From Pseudomonas sp. H9 (GTDB lineage: Bacteria > Pseudomonadota > Gammaproteobacteria > Pseudomonadales > Pseudomonadaceae), in contig NZ_SMOK01000047.1 in NCBI RefSeq assembly GCF_004353925.1, forward strand, positions 62,001 through 126,000: a stretch of 64,000 bases of DNA. Reading direction: 5' to 3'. The notes beneath the pieces were generated by a model. The model was not told the origin of the DNA. It did no database searches and saw only the letters and a program-made list of their open reading frames with translations. Position numbers and translations under genes: made by a program. Within the stretch, counting starts at the first letter, position 1. Each line of letters opens with the position of its first letter. Shown in pieces: positions 43,239 to 51,384 of this stretch.

Positions 43239-44011
43239 CGTGCCACCCCCCGACCCAGGCTGTTCAATACCTCCTCCCTGACCCAACTGGCGCGTGCTTC
43301 ACGCTTGAGCACTTCAAGACGCATACGCAGCAACAGCACAGCGCCGAAGAAACAGTAGAACCCCAGTACCGTGAGCAGCAGCGGCAGCCACATTTCCGCT
43401 GGCATCGCCGGCTTTTCGGTGAGGGTGAAGGTGGCGCCCTGGTGCAGGGTGTTCCACCATTCCACGGAGTACTTGATGATCGGGATGTTGATCACACCGA
43501 CAATCGCCAGCACCGCGCAGGCTTTGGCAGCGCTCTCACGGTTGGTAATGGCGTGACCCAAAGCAATAAGGCCGAAGTACAGGAACAGCAGGATCAGCAT
43601 CGAGGTCAGGCGTGCGTCCCAGACCCACCAGCTACCCCAGGTCGGCTTGCCCCAGATGGCGCCGGTAACCAGCGCTACGGCGGTCATCCAGGCACCGATT
43701 GGCGCGGCACTCTGCAGGGCGACGTCGGCGATTTTCATTTTCCACACCAGCCCCACCACACCGGCTACAGCCAGCATCACATAGCAGGACTGCGCCAGCA
43801 TGGCGGCCGGTACATGAATGTAGATGATGCGAAAGCTGTTGCCCTGTTGATAATCCTCGGGTGCAAAGGCCAGGCCCCAGATCACACCGATGCCAATCAA
43901 CAGGATCGCCGCCACCGTAAGCCACGGCAACATGCGGCCACTGATGGCATAGAACCACTTGGGCGAGCCCAGTTTATGAAACCACGTCCAGCTGATTACG
44001 CTGCTTTTCAT
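43235..44011 (-). CDS. ccmC: Haem exporter protein CcmC
   Basis: Start at MKSSVISW gives 258 residues (a GTG one codon earlier is possible). Six membrane helices and the WWD motif GKPTWGSWWVWDARLTSMLIL are visible. It loads haem onto CcmE. Order ccmABCDE is conserved. Confidence 0.96.
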   Translation of the reverse strand: MKSSVISWTWFHKLGSPKWFYAISGRMLPWLTVAAILLIGIGVIWGLAFAPEDYQQGNSFRIIYIHVPAAMLAQSCYVMLAVAGVVGLVWKMKIADVALQSAAPIGAWMTAVALVTGAIWGKPTWGSWWVWDARLTSMLILLFLYFGLIALGHAITNRESAAKACAVLAIVGVINIPIIKYSVEWWNTLHQGATFTLTEKPAMPAEMWLPLLLTVLGFYCFFGAVLLLRMRLEVLKREARASWVREEVLNSLGRGVAR

Positions 44012-44054
44012 CACGGTACATCCAGGGTCTTTGCTGGGCAGGGCCCAGACCTCA

Positions 44055-44723
44055 TTATTCGCCGACGCTGATCTTCAGGCCAGCCGCTATTGCAAAGGGT
44101 GCCAGAGTTACTGCCAAGGCGGTCAGGCTGCCAAGCCAGAGCAGATAACCGGTCGCCGGCATAGCTTGCAACGCCGCCTGCAAGGCGCCACTGCCAAGGA
44201 TCAATACCGGGATATATAACGGCAAGATCAGTAGCGCCAAGAGCAGGCCACCACGTTTCAGACCGACTGTCAGGGCGGCCCCCACGGCGCCCAACAAGCT
44301 CAGTACCGGGGTGCCGAGCAACAACGATGCCAGCAGCACCGGCAGGCATGCCGATGGCAAACCTAGCATCAGAGCCAGCAGCGGTGCCAACAATACCAGT
44401 GCCAGGCCGGAAAAGGCCCAGTGTGCCAGCACTTTTGCCAGCACCAGAAGAGGCAGGGGGTGCGACGAAAGGACCCACTGTTCCAGTGATCCATCCTCGA
44501 AATCACTGCGGAAAAGCCCGTCCAGCGAGAGTAAAACCGATAAAAGGGCCGCTACCCAGACCAGTCCCGGAGACAAGGTTTGCAACAATTGAGTCTCAGG
44601 GCCGACCGCCAGTGGGAACAAGGCGATGACAATGGCAAAGAACACCAGCGGGTTGGCCAGCTCTGCCGGTCGTCGGCACAACAGGCGCGCTTCGCGACGC
44701 AACAACAAAACAAAAACACTCAT
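44055..44723 (-). CDS. ccmB: Haem exporter ABC permease CcmB
   Basis: Start at MSVFVLLL gives 222 residues; this start overlaps the ccmA stop by 4 bp. Six membrane segments and the family stretch FEDGSLEQWVLSSHPLPLLVLAKVLAHW are present. It forms the ABC complex with CcmA. Confidence 0.95.
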   Translation of the reverse strand: MSVFVLLLRREARLLCRRPAELANPLVFFAIVIALFPLAVGPETQLLQTLSPGLVWVAALLSVLLSLDGLFRSDFEDGSLEQWVLSSHPLPLLVLAKVLAHWAFSGLALVLLAPLLALMLGLPSACLPVLLASLLLGTPVLSLLGAVGAALTVGLKRGGLLLALLILPLYIPVLILGSGALQAALQAMPATGYLLWLGSLTALAVTLAPFAIAAGLKISVGE

Positions 44724-45352
44724 GCGGCCCACTGCCCCAAGTTCAGTTCGCGGTAACCCGACGGTTTGCGTTCAAGTGTGTGATGGGTGGTCAGCACGAC
44801 CATCCCGCCCTGCTCGCAATGGGCCACCAGGTGGGCCTCAAGCTGAGCCACGCCCTGCTTGTCGAGGGCGGTGAAGGGCTCATCGAGAATCCACAGGGGC
44901 GGGCTGTCCAGATACAGCCGGGCGAGCGCCACACGACGCTGCTGACCGGCCGACAGGGTATGACAAGGAACGTCTTCGAACCCGCGCAAGCCCACGGCCT
45001 CCAGGGCTTTCCAGATCGCCTTGGGTTCGGCGGGCCGGTGCAGGGCACACAACCAGGCAAGGTTCTCTTCAGGGCTGAGCAAGTCTTTGATGCCGGCGGC
45101 ATGGCCGATCCACAATAGAATCCGCGCCAGCTCGCTGCGCTGTTCGGCCAGGGGTTTGCCATCGAGGCGAATCTGCCCGGCGGTCGGGCTCATGAGGCCG
45201 GCCAGCAAGCGTAGCAGGCTGGTCTTGCCGCTGCCGTTGGGGCCGCTGATTTGCAGCATGTCGCCCGCAGCCAGGTGCAGTTCGAGGTTTTCGAACAGCA
45301 TGCGCCAGTCGCGCTCGCAGGCCAGGCCCACAGCTTCGAGATGAGGGGTCAC
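44720..45352 (-). CDS. ccmA: Haem exporter ATPase CcmA
   Basis: Start GTG 45352 with AAGG upstream gives 210 residues. Walker A is GPNGSGKTSLL, the signature is LSAGQQRRVALARL and Walker B is LWILDEPFTALD. CcmA drives release of holo-CcmE from CcmC. It is the first gene of the ccm operon, whose promoter lies in the 163-bp gap shared with fliK. Confidence 0.96.
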   Translation of the reverse strand: MTPHLEAVGLACERDWRMLFENLELHLAAGDMLQISGPNGSGKTSLLRLLAGLMSPTAGQIRLDGKPLAEQRSELARILLWIGHAAGIKDLLSPEENLAWLCALHRPAEPKAIWKALEAVGLRGFEDVPCHTLSAGQQRRVALARLYLDSPPLWILDEPFTALDKQGVAQLEAHLVAHCEQGGMVVLTTHHTLERKPSGYRELNLGQWAA

Positions 45353-45515
45353 AGTTTCGCCTTATGCTTGGGATACCTGTCTCAAGTCGGCCCTGGCCCT
45401 GCCGTTATACTGGCATTGGAGCTACAGCCCGGCCGCTTTGATCGCGAAAGATCGGGCGGCATTATACATGCGATGTCCTACTGCAAAGAGGGCTATTTCA
45501 ACAGGTTGCCAGCAG
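45353..45515. promoter_or_regulatory. Divergent promoter region ccmA / fliK
   Basis: This 163-bp noncoding gap separates divergent genes. An AT-rich ATTATACAT near 45460 could be a -10 element for fliK. No clear sigma-28 or sigma-54 promoter was recognised. Binding sites cannot be assigned. Confidence 0.45.
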
Positions 45516-47084
45516 ATGACAGGCGAAATTAACACCCTTGGCGCGCAGATGCCGACGCCCACCCAACTGCGTTCAGCGATGACCGGTGAGTTGTTGCGTC
45601 TGCTGCAACCGCAAGCGGGGTTACTTGCACCTGGAGAGATTGCCAAAGCCGAAGTATTGACCCTGCGTCAGATCGGCCAGGATTTTCAGATGTTGCTGCG
45701 ACTGACGCAGGAAAACGGCAAGCAGTTCAACGTCCAGACCAGCAGCAACCAACCCTTGGCGCAAGGCAGCCAACTGGCCGTCAGCCAGAGCAGCACTGCC
45801 AATCTGACCATCACCGTGCAGCAAGCGATTGCCCGCAATGTTGCCAGCCTGACGCAGATCGACACCCGCCAAATGCCGGTGGGTACCCTGCTGCAAGGCA
45901 AGGTCCTGACCAGTCAGGCGTTGCCCCAGACCGCCGGGCAACTGGCGCAGTTTCGTTCCCTGGTCAGCCTGCTCAGCGGCCCCCAGACAGGCGCCACCCT
46001 GACTATCGACAGCCCCCGCCCACTGCCGGTGGGCAGTTTGCTCAGCGCACGGGTGCAAGGCGACCAGTCGTTGACCTTCGTACTGCTGAGCGGGCGCCAT
46101 GAGCAGTTGGCAATCAGCCAGCAGCTGAGCGCCCAGCAGAGCCGTCAGGCGTCGTTACAAGGCTTGCTGGCCGGGCTGCAACAACTACGCGACGCCGATA
46201 ATACGCGCCCTGAAGTGCGCACCAGCGTCGACAAACTATTGGCCAGCCTGCCGGACGTGCGCCAGCTCACTGACCCCAAAGGCCTGGCTCAAGCCCTGCA
46301 CAACAGCGGTGTGTTCCTCGAAGCCAAACTACTGGCAGGCGGGCCCGCCAGCCTTGCACCCGACCTCAAGGCCCAGGTGATCCGCCTGGTCGCGCAATTG
46401 CTACCGGGGCCACCTGGCACAGCCCCGTTCAATCCGGCCAGTACGGCCAGCACCCTCGCCCAAGTAATGCCGGGCATGGTCCGCACGGCCCTGGGCATGC
46501 TCGGCCAGGTCAGCCCGCGTGCGCACCCTGGCGGCTTTCCCCTGCCCTCGCGTTTACTGCAAAGCGCGGACGGCGAAGGCGACCTTGAGCACCTGTTGCG
46601 CCTCGCGGCAGCGGCCATTTCGCGCCTGCAAAGCCATCAGCTGGCCAGCCTGGAACAAACCGGCACCACCGCCGATGGCAACTTACAAACTACCTGGCAG
46701 TTGGAAATCCCGCTGCGCAGCGGCCAGGACTTCATGCCCTTGCAGGTCAAGCTGCAGCGTGAAGAAACCCCGGAGCAACAAACCGACCCGGAACGTGAGC
46801 GCCGTGACCCGCTGGAAATGCTCTGGCGTATCGAATTGTCGTTCGACCTGCATCCGCTGGGGCCACTGCAGGTGCAAGCACAGCTCAGCCAAGGCGCGCT
46901 GAGCAGCCAACTGTGGGCTGAACTGCCGCATACCGCGCAATTGATCGACAGCCAGCTCGGCGCCTTGCGCACGCGGCTGCAGGCGCGCGGTTTGACGGTC
47001 ACCGAGCTGCATTGCCATCACGGCACGCCGCCGCAGGGCCCGCGCACACGCCTTGAACAACGCTGGGTGGATGAAACCGCATGA
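45516..47084 (+). CDS. fliK: Flagellar hook-length control protein FliK-like
   Basis: Start ATG 45516 gives 522 residues. The long N-terminal part is rich in Gln, Ser, Leu and Ala, typical of the molecular-ruler region. The C-terminal Flg_hook domain includes LQTTWQLEIPLRSGQDFMPLQVKLQREE and WRIELSFDLHPLGPLQVQAQLSQGALSSQLWAE. It measures hook length and switches export specificity through FlhB. A small FlhB-C-like gene follows after a REP pair. Confidence 0.87.
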   Translation: MTGEINTLGAQMPTPTQLRSAMTGELLRLLQPQAGLLAPGEIAKAEVLTLRQIGQDFQMLLRLTQENGKQFNVQTSSNQPLAQGSQLAVSQSSTANLTITVQQAIARNVASLTQIDTRQMPVGTLLQGKVLTSQALPQTAGQLAQFRSLVSLLSGPQTGATLTIDSPRPLPVGSLLSARVQGDQSLTFVLLSGRHEQLAISQQLSAQQSRQASLQGLLAGLQQLRDADNTRPEVRTSVDKLLASLPDVRQLTDPKGLAQALHNSGVFLEAKLLAGGPASLAPDLKAQVIRLVAQLLPGPPGTAPFNPASTASTLAQVMPGMVRTALGMLGQVSPRAHPGGFPLPSRLLQSADGEGDLEHLLRLAAAAISRLQSHQLASLEQTGTTADGNLQTTWQLEIPLRSGQDFMPLQVKLQREETPEQQTDPERERRDPLEMLWRIELSFDLHPLGPLQVQAQLSQGALSSQLWAELPHTAQLIDSQLGALRTRLQARGLTVTELHCHHGTPPQGPRTRLEQRWVDETA

Positions 47085-47102
47085 AGACTTGCCAACAATC
47101 CT

Positions 47103-47175
47103 TGTGGGAGCGGGCTTGCCCCGCGATCGCGCTCGGCCAGACACATCGCATCGCGGGGCAAGCCCGCTCCTACAG
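47103..47175. repeat. REP pair between fliK and the FlhB-like gene
   Basis: TTGTGGGAGCGGGCTTGCCC (47103 on) and inverted copy ending 47175, with a short spacer. It lies within a co-directional gene pair. Confidence 0.92.
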
Positions 47176-47190
47176 GCTGGGTGAACATCC

Positions 47191-47535
47191 ATGATCGAGA
47201 AGCATCCACGTCAGGCCATTGCCCTGAGTTACGACGGCCAGCAAGCCCCGACCTTGACCGCCAAAGGTGACGACGCACTGGCCGAAGCCATCCTCGCCAT
47301 TGCCCGCGAGCACGAAGTACCGATCTACGAAAATGCCGAACTGGTACGCCTGTTGGCCCGCATGGAACTGGGTGAGCAGATTCCCGAGGCGCTGTACCTG
47401 AGCATTGCCGAAATCATCGCCTTCGCCTGGCAACTCAAAGGCAAAGTGCCGGTGGGCTTCGCCGATGAAGGGCCACAGGAAAGGGATATCAGCACAAACG
47501 GCCTGCTGATTGCGCACACCACCGACAGGCATTAA
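47191..47535 (+). CDS. FlhB C-terminal-like export switch protein
   Basis: The protein has 114 residues and corresponds to the cytoplasmic C-terminal domain of FlhB (YscU/HrcU family), without membrane helices. KHPRQAIALSYDGQQAPTLTAKGDDALAEAILAIAREHEVPIYENAELVRLLARMELGEQIPEALY is the family core; the NPTH autocleavage site of full FlhB is not present. It follows fliK and may act with FliK in substrate switching. A full FlhB is expected elsewhere. Confidence 0.88.
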   Translation: MIEKHPRQAIALSYDGQQAPTLTAKGDDALAEAILAIAREHEVPIYENAELVRLLARMELGEQIPEALYLSIAEIIAFAWQLKGKVPVGFADEGPQERDISTNGLLIAHTTDRH

Positions 47536-47604
47536 CTATGGCGCTCCTACCGGACTATCTTCGACGGATAACTATGTAGGCCCAACCGTCGGGATATCGG
47601 GTTC

Positions 47605-47634
47605 ACCTTTGCCACTCCACTCCACGGCAAAGGT
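47605..47634 (+). promoter_or_regulatory. Hairpin covering the ribosome binding site of the glycosyltransferase gene
   Basis: ACCTTTGCC (47605-47613) pairs perfectly with GGCAAAGGT (47626-47634) around a 12-base loop. The AAAGG ribosome binding site (47629-47633) of the gene starting at 47642 is fully inside the 3' arm. This is a candidate translational switch. Confidence 0.75.
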
Positions 47635-47641
47635 AATTCAC

Positions 47642-50380
47642 ATGAGCGCCACTCACCTCAATACCGCAGGCGTCCAGATCGTCCGCGATCATCTCGTCCA
47701 CTTCCCCCGGCCCGACCGGGCCGCCACCGATGAGCTCAAGCGCCTGTTGACAGGCCGGGGTATACACATCGACCCCAACGAGCTGGACGTCGTGACCTTG
47801 CATTACCAGACCGGCTCAGACTATGGCTGGACGGGGATCGTCGCACAGCGAATCAGCCTTACCCAGGCCCTGCTGAGCAACTGGCAGGCCGAAGCCAACA
47901 ACAACGCCGTCCCGCACTTTCTTGAAGACCAACAGCCGATCAACACTGACCGTGAGATTCGTCTGGTCTCCGCGCTGCGCCCACCAGCTCACGCGGGTGC
48001 TCAGAACTATTACGTCTACAGCGGGATCTTCCGTCGCACTCACCCCGAACAGTACAGCGACAAAAACCACGTAGATCTGCCGATCAGTGCATTTGAGGAT
48101 TTTGTCTGGAACCTGGATTTCCATACGGTTTTCAAAGCCGAATTGAAGGACTACTGGTCCTCACATCTGGAGACCTACGCCACCAGCGCAAAGCTGAACT
48201 TTCTGGCCGCCTGTAACCGCCAGGCAAGCGAAGGAAAACTCAGCCGGGCCGGCGTGCAACTCGCCTGGCGTGCCATAGGGATACTGGCCGATGGCATCCA
48301 GACCCAGGTTCGGCCCTTGAATGTGTATGGCTACGCTGCGACCGATCTGCTGTGTTTCAAGAGCAAAGACAACCCGCTGATGCTGCTCTACATTCCTGGC
48401 AATGCGTCCCCGTTGCACGAATTTACCAGCCAAGGCCAGCTGCAAGACTGGTTTGCAGAGCAGTGCAAAGACCCGGAAAAACGCCAGGCGCTGATGGATC
48501 ACTTCCCCCGCAAGGATGACCCCGACGGCCTGAGTTTCAGCGGCCTGGCCACCGCGCTGGAAGGGCTGGCGGTGTACCCGCAACGCCTGCACCTGGACAG
48601 CAATCGGCCAGGCTTCACCACCGAGGGCATCTGGACGCCACGCACCTACGTCAATTACAAAATGGGCACGTACAGCCCACCGTTGCGCGGTGACGTGTTT
48701 CGCGCTCTGGCCGAGCGCCAGCGCCGTCGCAGCGACAGCGACGCCGATTCGGTCATCACCAGCGACAGCGATGTGAGCAAAGCCAAATGGCGCGGCTATA
48801 TCAGCTCGGCGATCAACTACCTCTCGCCACTGGCGCTGGTGTTGCCGGAGCTTGCCCCGTTGTTCGCCCTCGGCGGCATCGCCCAGTTCGGCCTGGGGCT
48901 TGACCAGGCCATCAATGGTAAAAGCCAGGAGCAACAGGCCGCCGGCGTCAGTGACGCCATATTCGGCCTGCTCAATGCGGCGCCTTTGGCGCATGCACTG
49001 GCCAGCGAACGCCCCCTGCTGTTCCGCTTCAAGAACGAAGACTTCGTCGCGCCACGCCGCATCAACGGCCAACTGGGCTACCCCATGGGCCCGGACAGCC
49101 CTCCCCGCTTGCCCGGCAGCGAAATGCCACCGTTTTTTGTCGACGCCGATCCCATCGCGCCGCTGCCCGAAGCAAATTCGGCGGTCGCTGACAACGTACT
49201 CCGGCTGCCAACGTACGACGGCACCCCCGACCGCCTCACGGCCAGTATCGGTGGCTATAACGCAGATGTCGTCTACGACTTGGAACGTGACGCCTTTTTG
49301 CGTGCAACTGCCCTGAACGATGTTGAACCCAGGTACTACCTCGCCCCTGAGTCGGGCACCAACTTGCAGCCGCTGCGAGACCCTGGTTCACGCGTGGTGA
49401 CAGATGAAATGCGCATGGCCAGCCTGCGCGGCCTGGGGGTAGACCTGCACTTGCCCGTCGAACTGCCGCCGCCACCTACCGAGCCGCTGCAGTCGATTCC
49501 CAAGCGGTTCATGGGCATCTGGGTCGGCGACCAAGTCATCAACGAGGATTTGCTGGCCAATATCGCCCGTAACGCTAAACAGCTCAGCAACACGGAATAC
49601 ACCTTTCAGCTGTACTTATCGAACGCTCATACTTCAGCGTTTGAAGAAAACCTGCGCTTGCTGGCTGAACATGCGCCTACCCTTGAAGTGTTGCCACTGG
49701 AGCAACAAGCGCTCTTCGAGGCGTTCCAGCAAAGCCCCTACCACGCCCAGTATCAAGCCGCACTGGAAGGCGGCAACCCAGCCTCTGCTGCCGATATCCT
49801 GCGGTATCGCTTGCTTGATTATCAGGGTGGCCTGTACATGGATGTCGATGACACCCTACTGGCTGAGGGTGAATACCCCTGCACCATCGATGGCCAACCC
49901 CGAGGTCAGGCAGGTGAAGCCATTGATCAGGTAGAACTGGCCACCAGCCCAGATGGCCTGCTGCTGTTCCCACCTGCGTCCAACCAGAAGATGAACATGA
50001 ACTGGTTGTACAACAACAGCCTGATAGGCAGTCACGCCAACAACCCGACACTCACGGCCATTTCCGACGAAATTCTTGCGCGTTATCGCAACGAGCCTGA
50101 GTTTTACACCAGCCGGCCGTCCCTCGAACAAGACCCGCAGGCGTTCTACAGCTATGCCAGCAAACTCTGCCGTCTTACCGGCCCCGGTGTACTCACTGAC
50201 ATCGTCGACCAGCAATTGCCAGCCCTGCATACGCTGCGCCAGGTCAACAACCTGTTTGCGATGCGGCAGATCAACGCCCTGGCGTATCTGGACAAGGATG
50301 CGCTACTCGATGCGATCAACAGGCTGCTGCCGCTAGACCGCATCGCCAAAATCGGAGCTGCGCAAAGCTGGGCGAAGTAG
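47642..50380 (+). CDS. Large toxin-like protein with TcdA/TcdB-type glycosyltransferase domain
   Basis: Start ATG 47642 follows AAAGG by 8 bases and gives 912 residues; an in-frame ATG at 47510 would overlap the preceding gene and lacks a site. Residues 1 to about 390 resemble the N-terminal region of the dermonecrotic toxin-like (DUF6543-type) proteins of pseudomonads. A Ser/Asp-rich stretch near 365-385 leads to a hydrophobic helical region (about 385-455). The last 300 residues match the GT44 clostridial-toxin glucosyltransferase fold: IPKRFMGIWVG (W627), ASAADILRYRLLDYQGGLYMD and the DxD motif D734-V-D736. No cysteine-protease or CROP-repeat region is visible. It probably transfers a sugar to a host protein; target and export route are unknown. 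It sits between flagellar and chemotaxis genes, and its TAG stop lies within a REP. Confidence 0.82.
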   Translation: MSATHLNTAGVQIVRDHLVHFPRPDRAATDELKRLLTGRGIHIDPNELDVVTLHYQTGSDYGWTGIVAQRISLTQALLSNWQAEANNNAVPHFLEDQQPINTDREIRLVSALRPPAHAGAQNYYVYSGIFRRTHPEQYSDKNHVDLPISAFEDFVWNLDFHTVFKAELKDYWSSHLETYATSAKLNFLAACNRQASEGKLSRAGVQLAWRAIGILADGIQTQVRPLNVYGYAATDLLCFKSKDNPLMLLYIPGNASPLHEFTSQGQLQDWFAEQCKDPEKRQALMDHFPRKDDPDGLSFSGLATALEGLAVYPQRLHLDSNRPGFTTEGIWTPRTYVNYKMGTYSPPLRGDVFRALAERQRRRSDSDADSVITSDSDVSKAKWRGYISSAINYLSPLALVLPELAPLFALGGIAQFGLGLDQAINGKSQEQQAAGVSDAIFGLLNAAPLAHALASERPLLFRFKNEDFVAPRRINGQLGYPMGPDSPPRLPGSEMPPFFVDADPIAPLPEANSAVADNVLRLPTYDGTPDRLTASIGGYNADVVYDLERDAFLRATALNDVEPRYYLAPESGTNLQPLRDPGSRVVTDEMRMASLRGLGVDLHLPVELPPPPTEPLQSIPKRFMGIWVGDQVINEDLLANIARNAKQLSNTEYTFQLYLSNAHTSAFEENLRLLAEHAPTLEVLPLEQQALFEAFQQSPYHAQYQAALEGGNPASAADILRYRLLDYQGGLYMDVDDTLLAEGEYPCTIDGQPRGQAGEAIDQVELATSPDGLLLFPPASNQKMNMNWLYNNSLIGSHANNPTLTAISDEILARYRNEPEFYTSRPSLEQDPQAFYSYASKLCRLTGPGVLTDIVDQQLPALHTLRQVNNLFAMRQINALAYLDKDALLDAINRLLPLDRIAKIGAAQSWAK

Positions 50381-50447
50381 GAGCGGGCTTGCCCCGCGAT
50401 GCGGTGTGACTGGCACACTGCAAATCGCGGGGCAAGCCCGCTCCTAC
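50377..50447. repeat. REP pair that supplies two stop codons
   Basis: The outward REP begins GTAGGAGCGGG at 50377, where TAG (50378-50380) is the stop of the glycosyltransferase gene. The other arm ends GCTCCTAC at 50447, with the minus-strand TAG of the DUF2802 gene overlapping its edge (50449-50447). Confidence 0.92.
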
Positions 50448-50842
50448 TACTCGCTGCGGTGCACTTTGCTCATCAACTCGGCCTCGGCCTGCGTCAACCC
50501 GCAGGTCTGGGTCAATTCGTCGACGCTGGCGCCCATGCCCACCAGCCGCGCCGCCTGGGCGAACGACAGGCTGTTGGGGTCACGCTGTTCCAGTTGCAGC
50601 AGCTTGTCCGGTAACGGCGCCACCGTTGCACGCAGCTCATGCAGCGCTTCACCCATACGCACGGTGCCGTTCTGATAGTCATCCAGACGCTTGGCCAGGT
50701 CTTTGATGCGCTGGTCGCGCAGCGCATCAGCCTGGGCTTGCTGAGCAGCCAGCTCGCGCTGACGCTTGCTGTAGTTCAGGAAGTACCACACGCTCAGCGC
50801 CCAGAGCAGCGCCAGCAATAGGACTGCAACCTCAAAGATCAA
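50447..50842 (-). CDS. DUF2802 membrane protein
   Basis: The protein has 131 residues: one N-terminal membrane helix (MIFEVAVLLLALLWALSVWYFLNY), a coiled-coil region rich in Glu, Gln and Arg, and a helix-turn-helix-like C-terminus (LSFAQAARLVGMGASVDELTQTCGLTQAEAELM). The start is an unusual TTG at 50842, one base after the cheW stop codon, with GGAG inside the cheW end. Its place after cheW suggests a motility role; function is unknown. Confidence 0.85.
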   Translation of the reverse strand: MIFEVAVLLLALLWALSVWYFLNYSKRQRELAAQQAQADALRDQRIKDLAKRLDDYQNGTVRMGEALHELRATVAPLPDKLLQLEQRDPNSLSFAQAARLVGMGASVDELTQTCGLTQAEAELMSKVHRSE

Positions 50843-50843
50843 C

Positions 50844-51323
50844 TCAGATATTCTCCAGCTCGGACCACTCTTCTTCGGTCATCATTTTGTCCAGCTCGAC
50901 CAGAATCAACAGTTCGTTGTTCTTGTTGCACACACCCTGGATGAACTTGGCCGACTCTTCGTTGCCGACATTCGGCGCCGTCTCGATTTCCGACTGACGC
51001 AGGTACACCACTTCAGCAACGCTATCGACCAGAATGCCGACCACTTGCTTGTCGGCCTCGATGATGACGATCCGGCTGTTGTCGGTGATCTCACTGGACA
51101 TCAGGCCGAAGCGCTGACGGGTGTCGATCACCGTCACCACGTTACCACGCAGGTTGATGATGCCCAGCACGTAGCTTGGCGCACCCGGGACCGGGGCGAT
51201 CTCGGTGTAGCGCAGCACTTCCTGCACCTGCATCACATTGATGCCGTAGGACTCATTGTCCAGCTTGAAGGTTACCCATTGCAGGATCGGATCTTCGGAA
51301 CCTTGCGCAGACGACTTTTTCAT
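50844..51323 (-). CDS. cheW: Chemotaxis coupling protein CheW
   Basis: Start at MKKSSAQGS gives 159 residues. The CheW fold is clear: WVTFKLDNESYGINVMQVQEVLRYTEIAPVPGAPSYVLGIINLRGNVVTVIDTRQRFGL, followed by IVIIEADKQVVGILVDSVAEVVYL. It couples receptors to CheA. It lies between parP and the DUF2802 gene. Confidence 0.96.
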   Translation of the reverse strand: MKKSSAQGSEDPILQWVTFKLDNESYGINVMQVQEVLRYTEIAPVPGAPSYVLGIINLRGNVVTVIDTRQRFGLMSSEITDNSRIVIIEADKQVVGILVDSVAEVVYLRQSEIETAPNVGNEESAKFIQGVCNKNNELLILVELDKMMTEEEWSELENI

Positions 51324-51384
51324 TCCCCTATCCCTCAAAAACCGCCTTCGGCGGAGTGCTCTGTGCGGCCGCAGGCGCGACCGA

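Noticed and set aside
47510..47641. Earlier in-frame ATG for the glycosyltransferase protein
   Set aside because: It overlaps the FlhB-like gene, lacks a ribosome binding site and would add 44 residues without resemblance to the family.
843..50447. Repeated ~25-nt units resembling a CRISPR array
   Set aside because: They are dispersed inverted pairs between different genes with no regular spacers, and no cas genes are present. They are REP elements.
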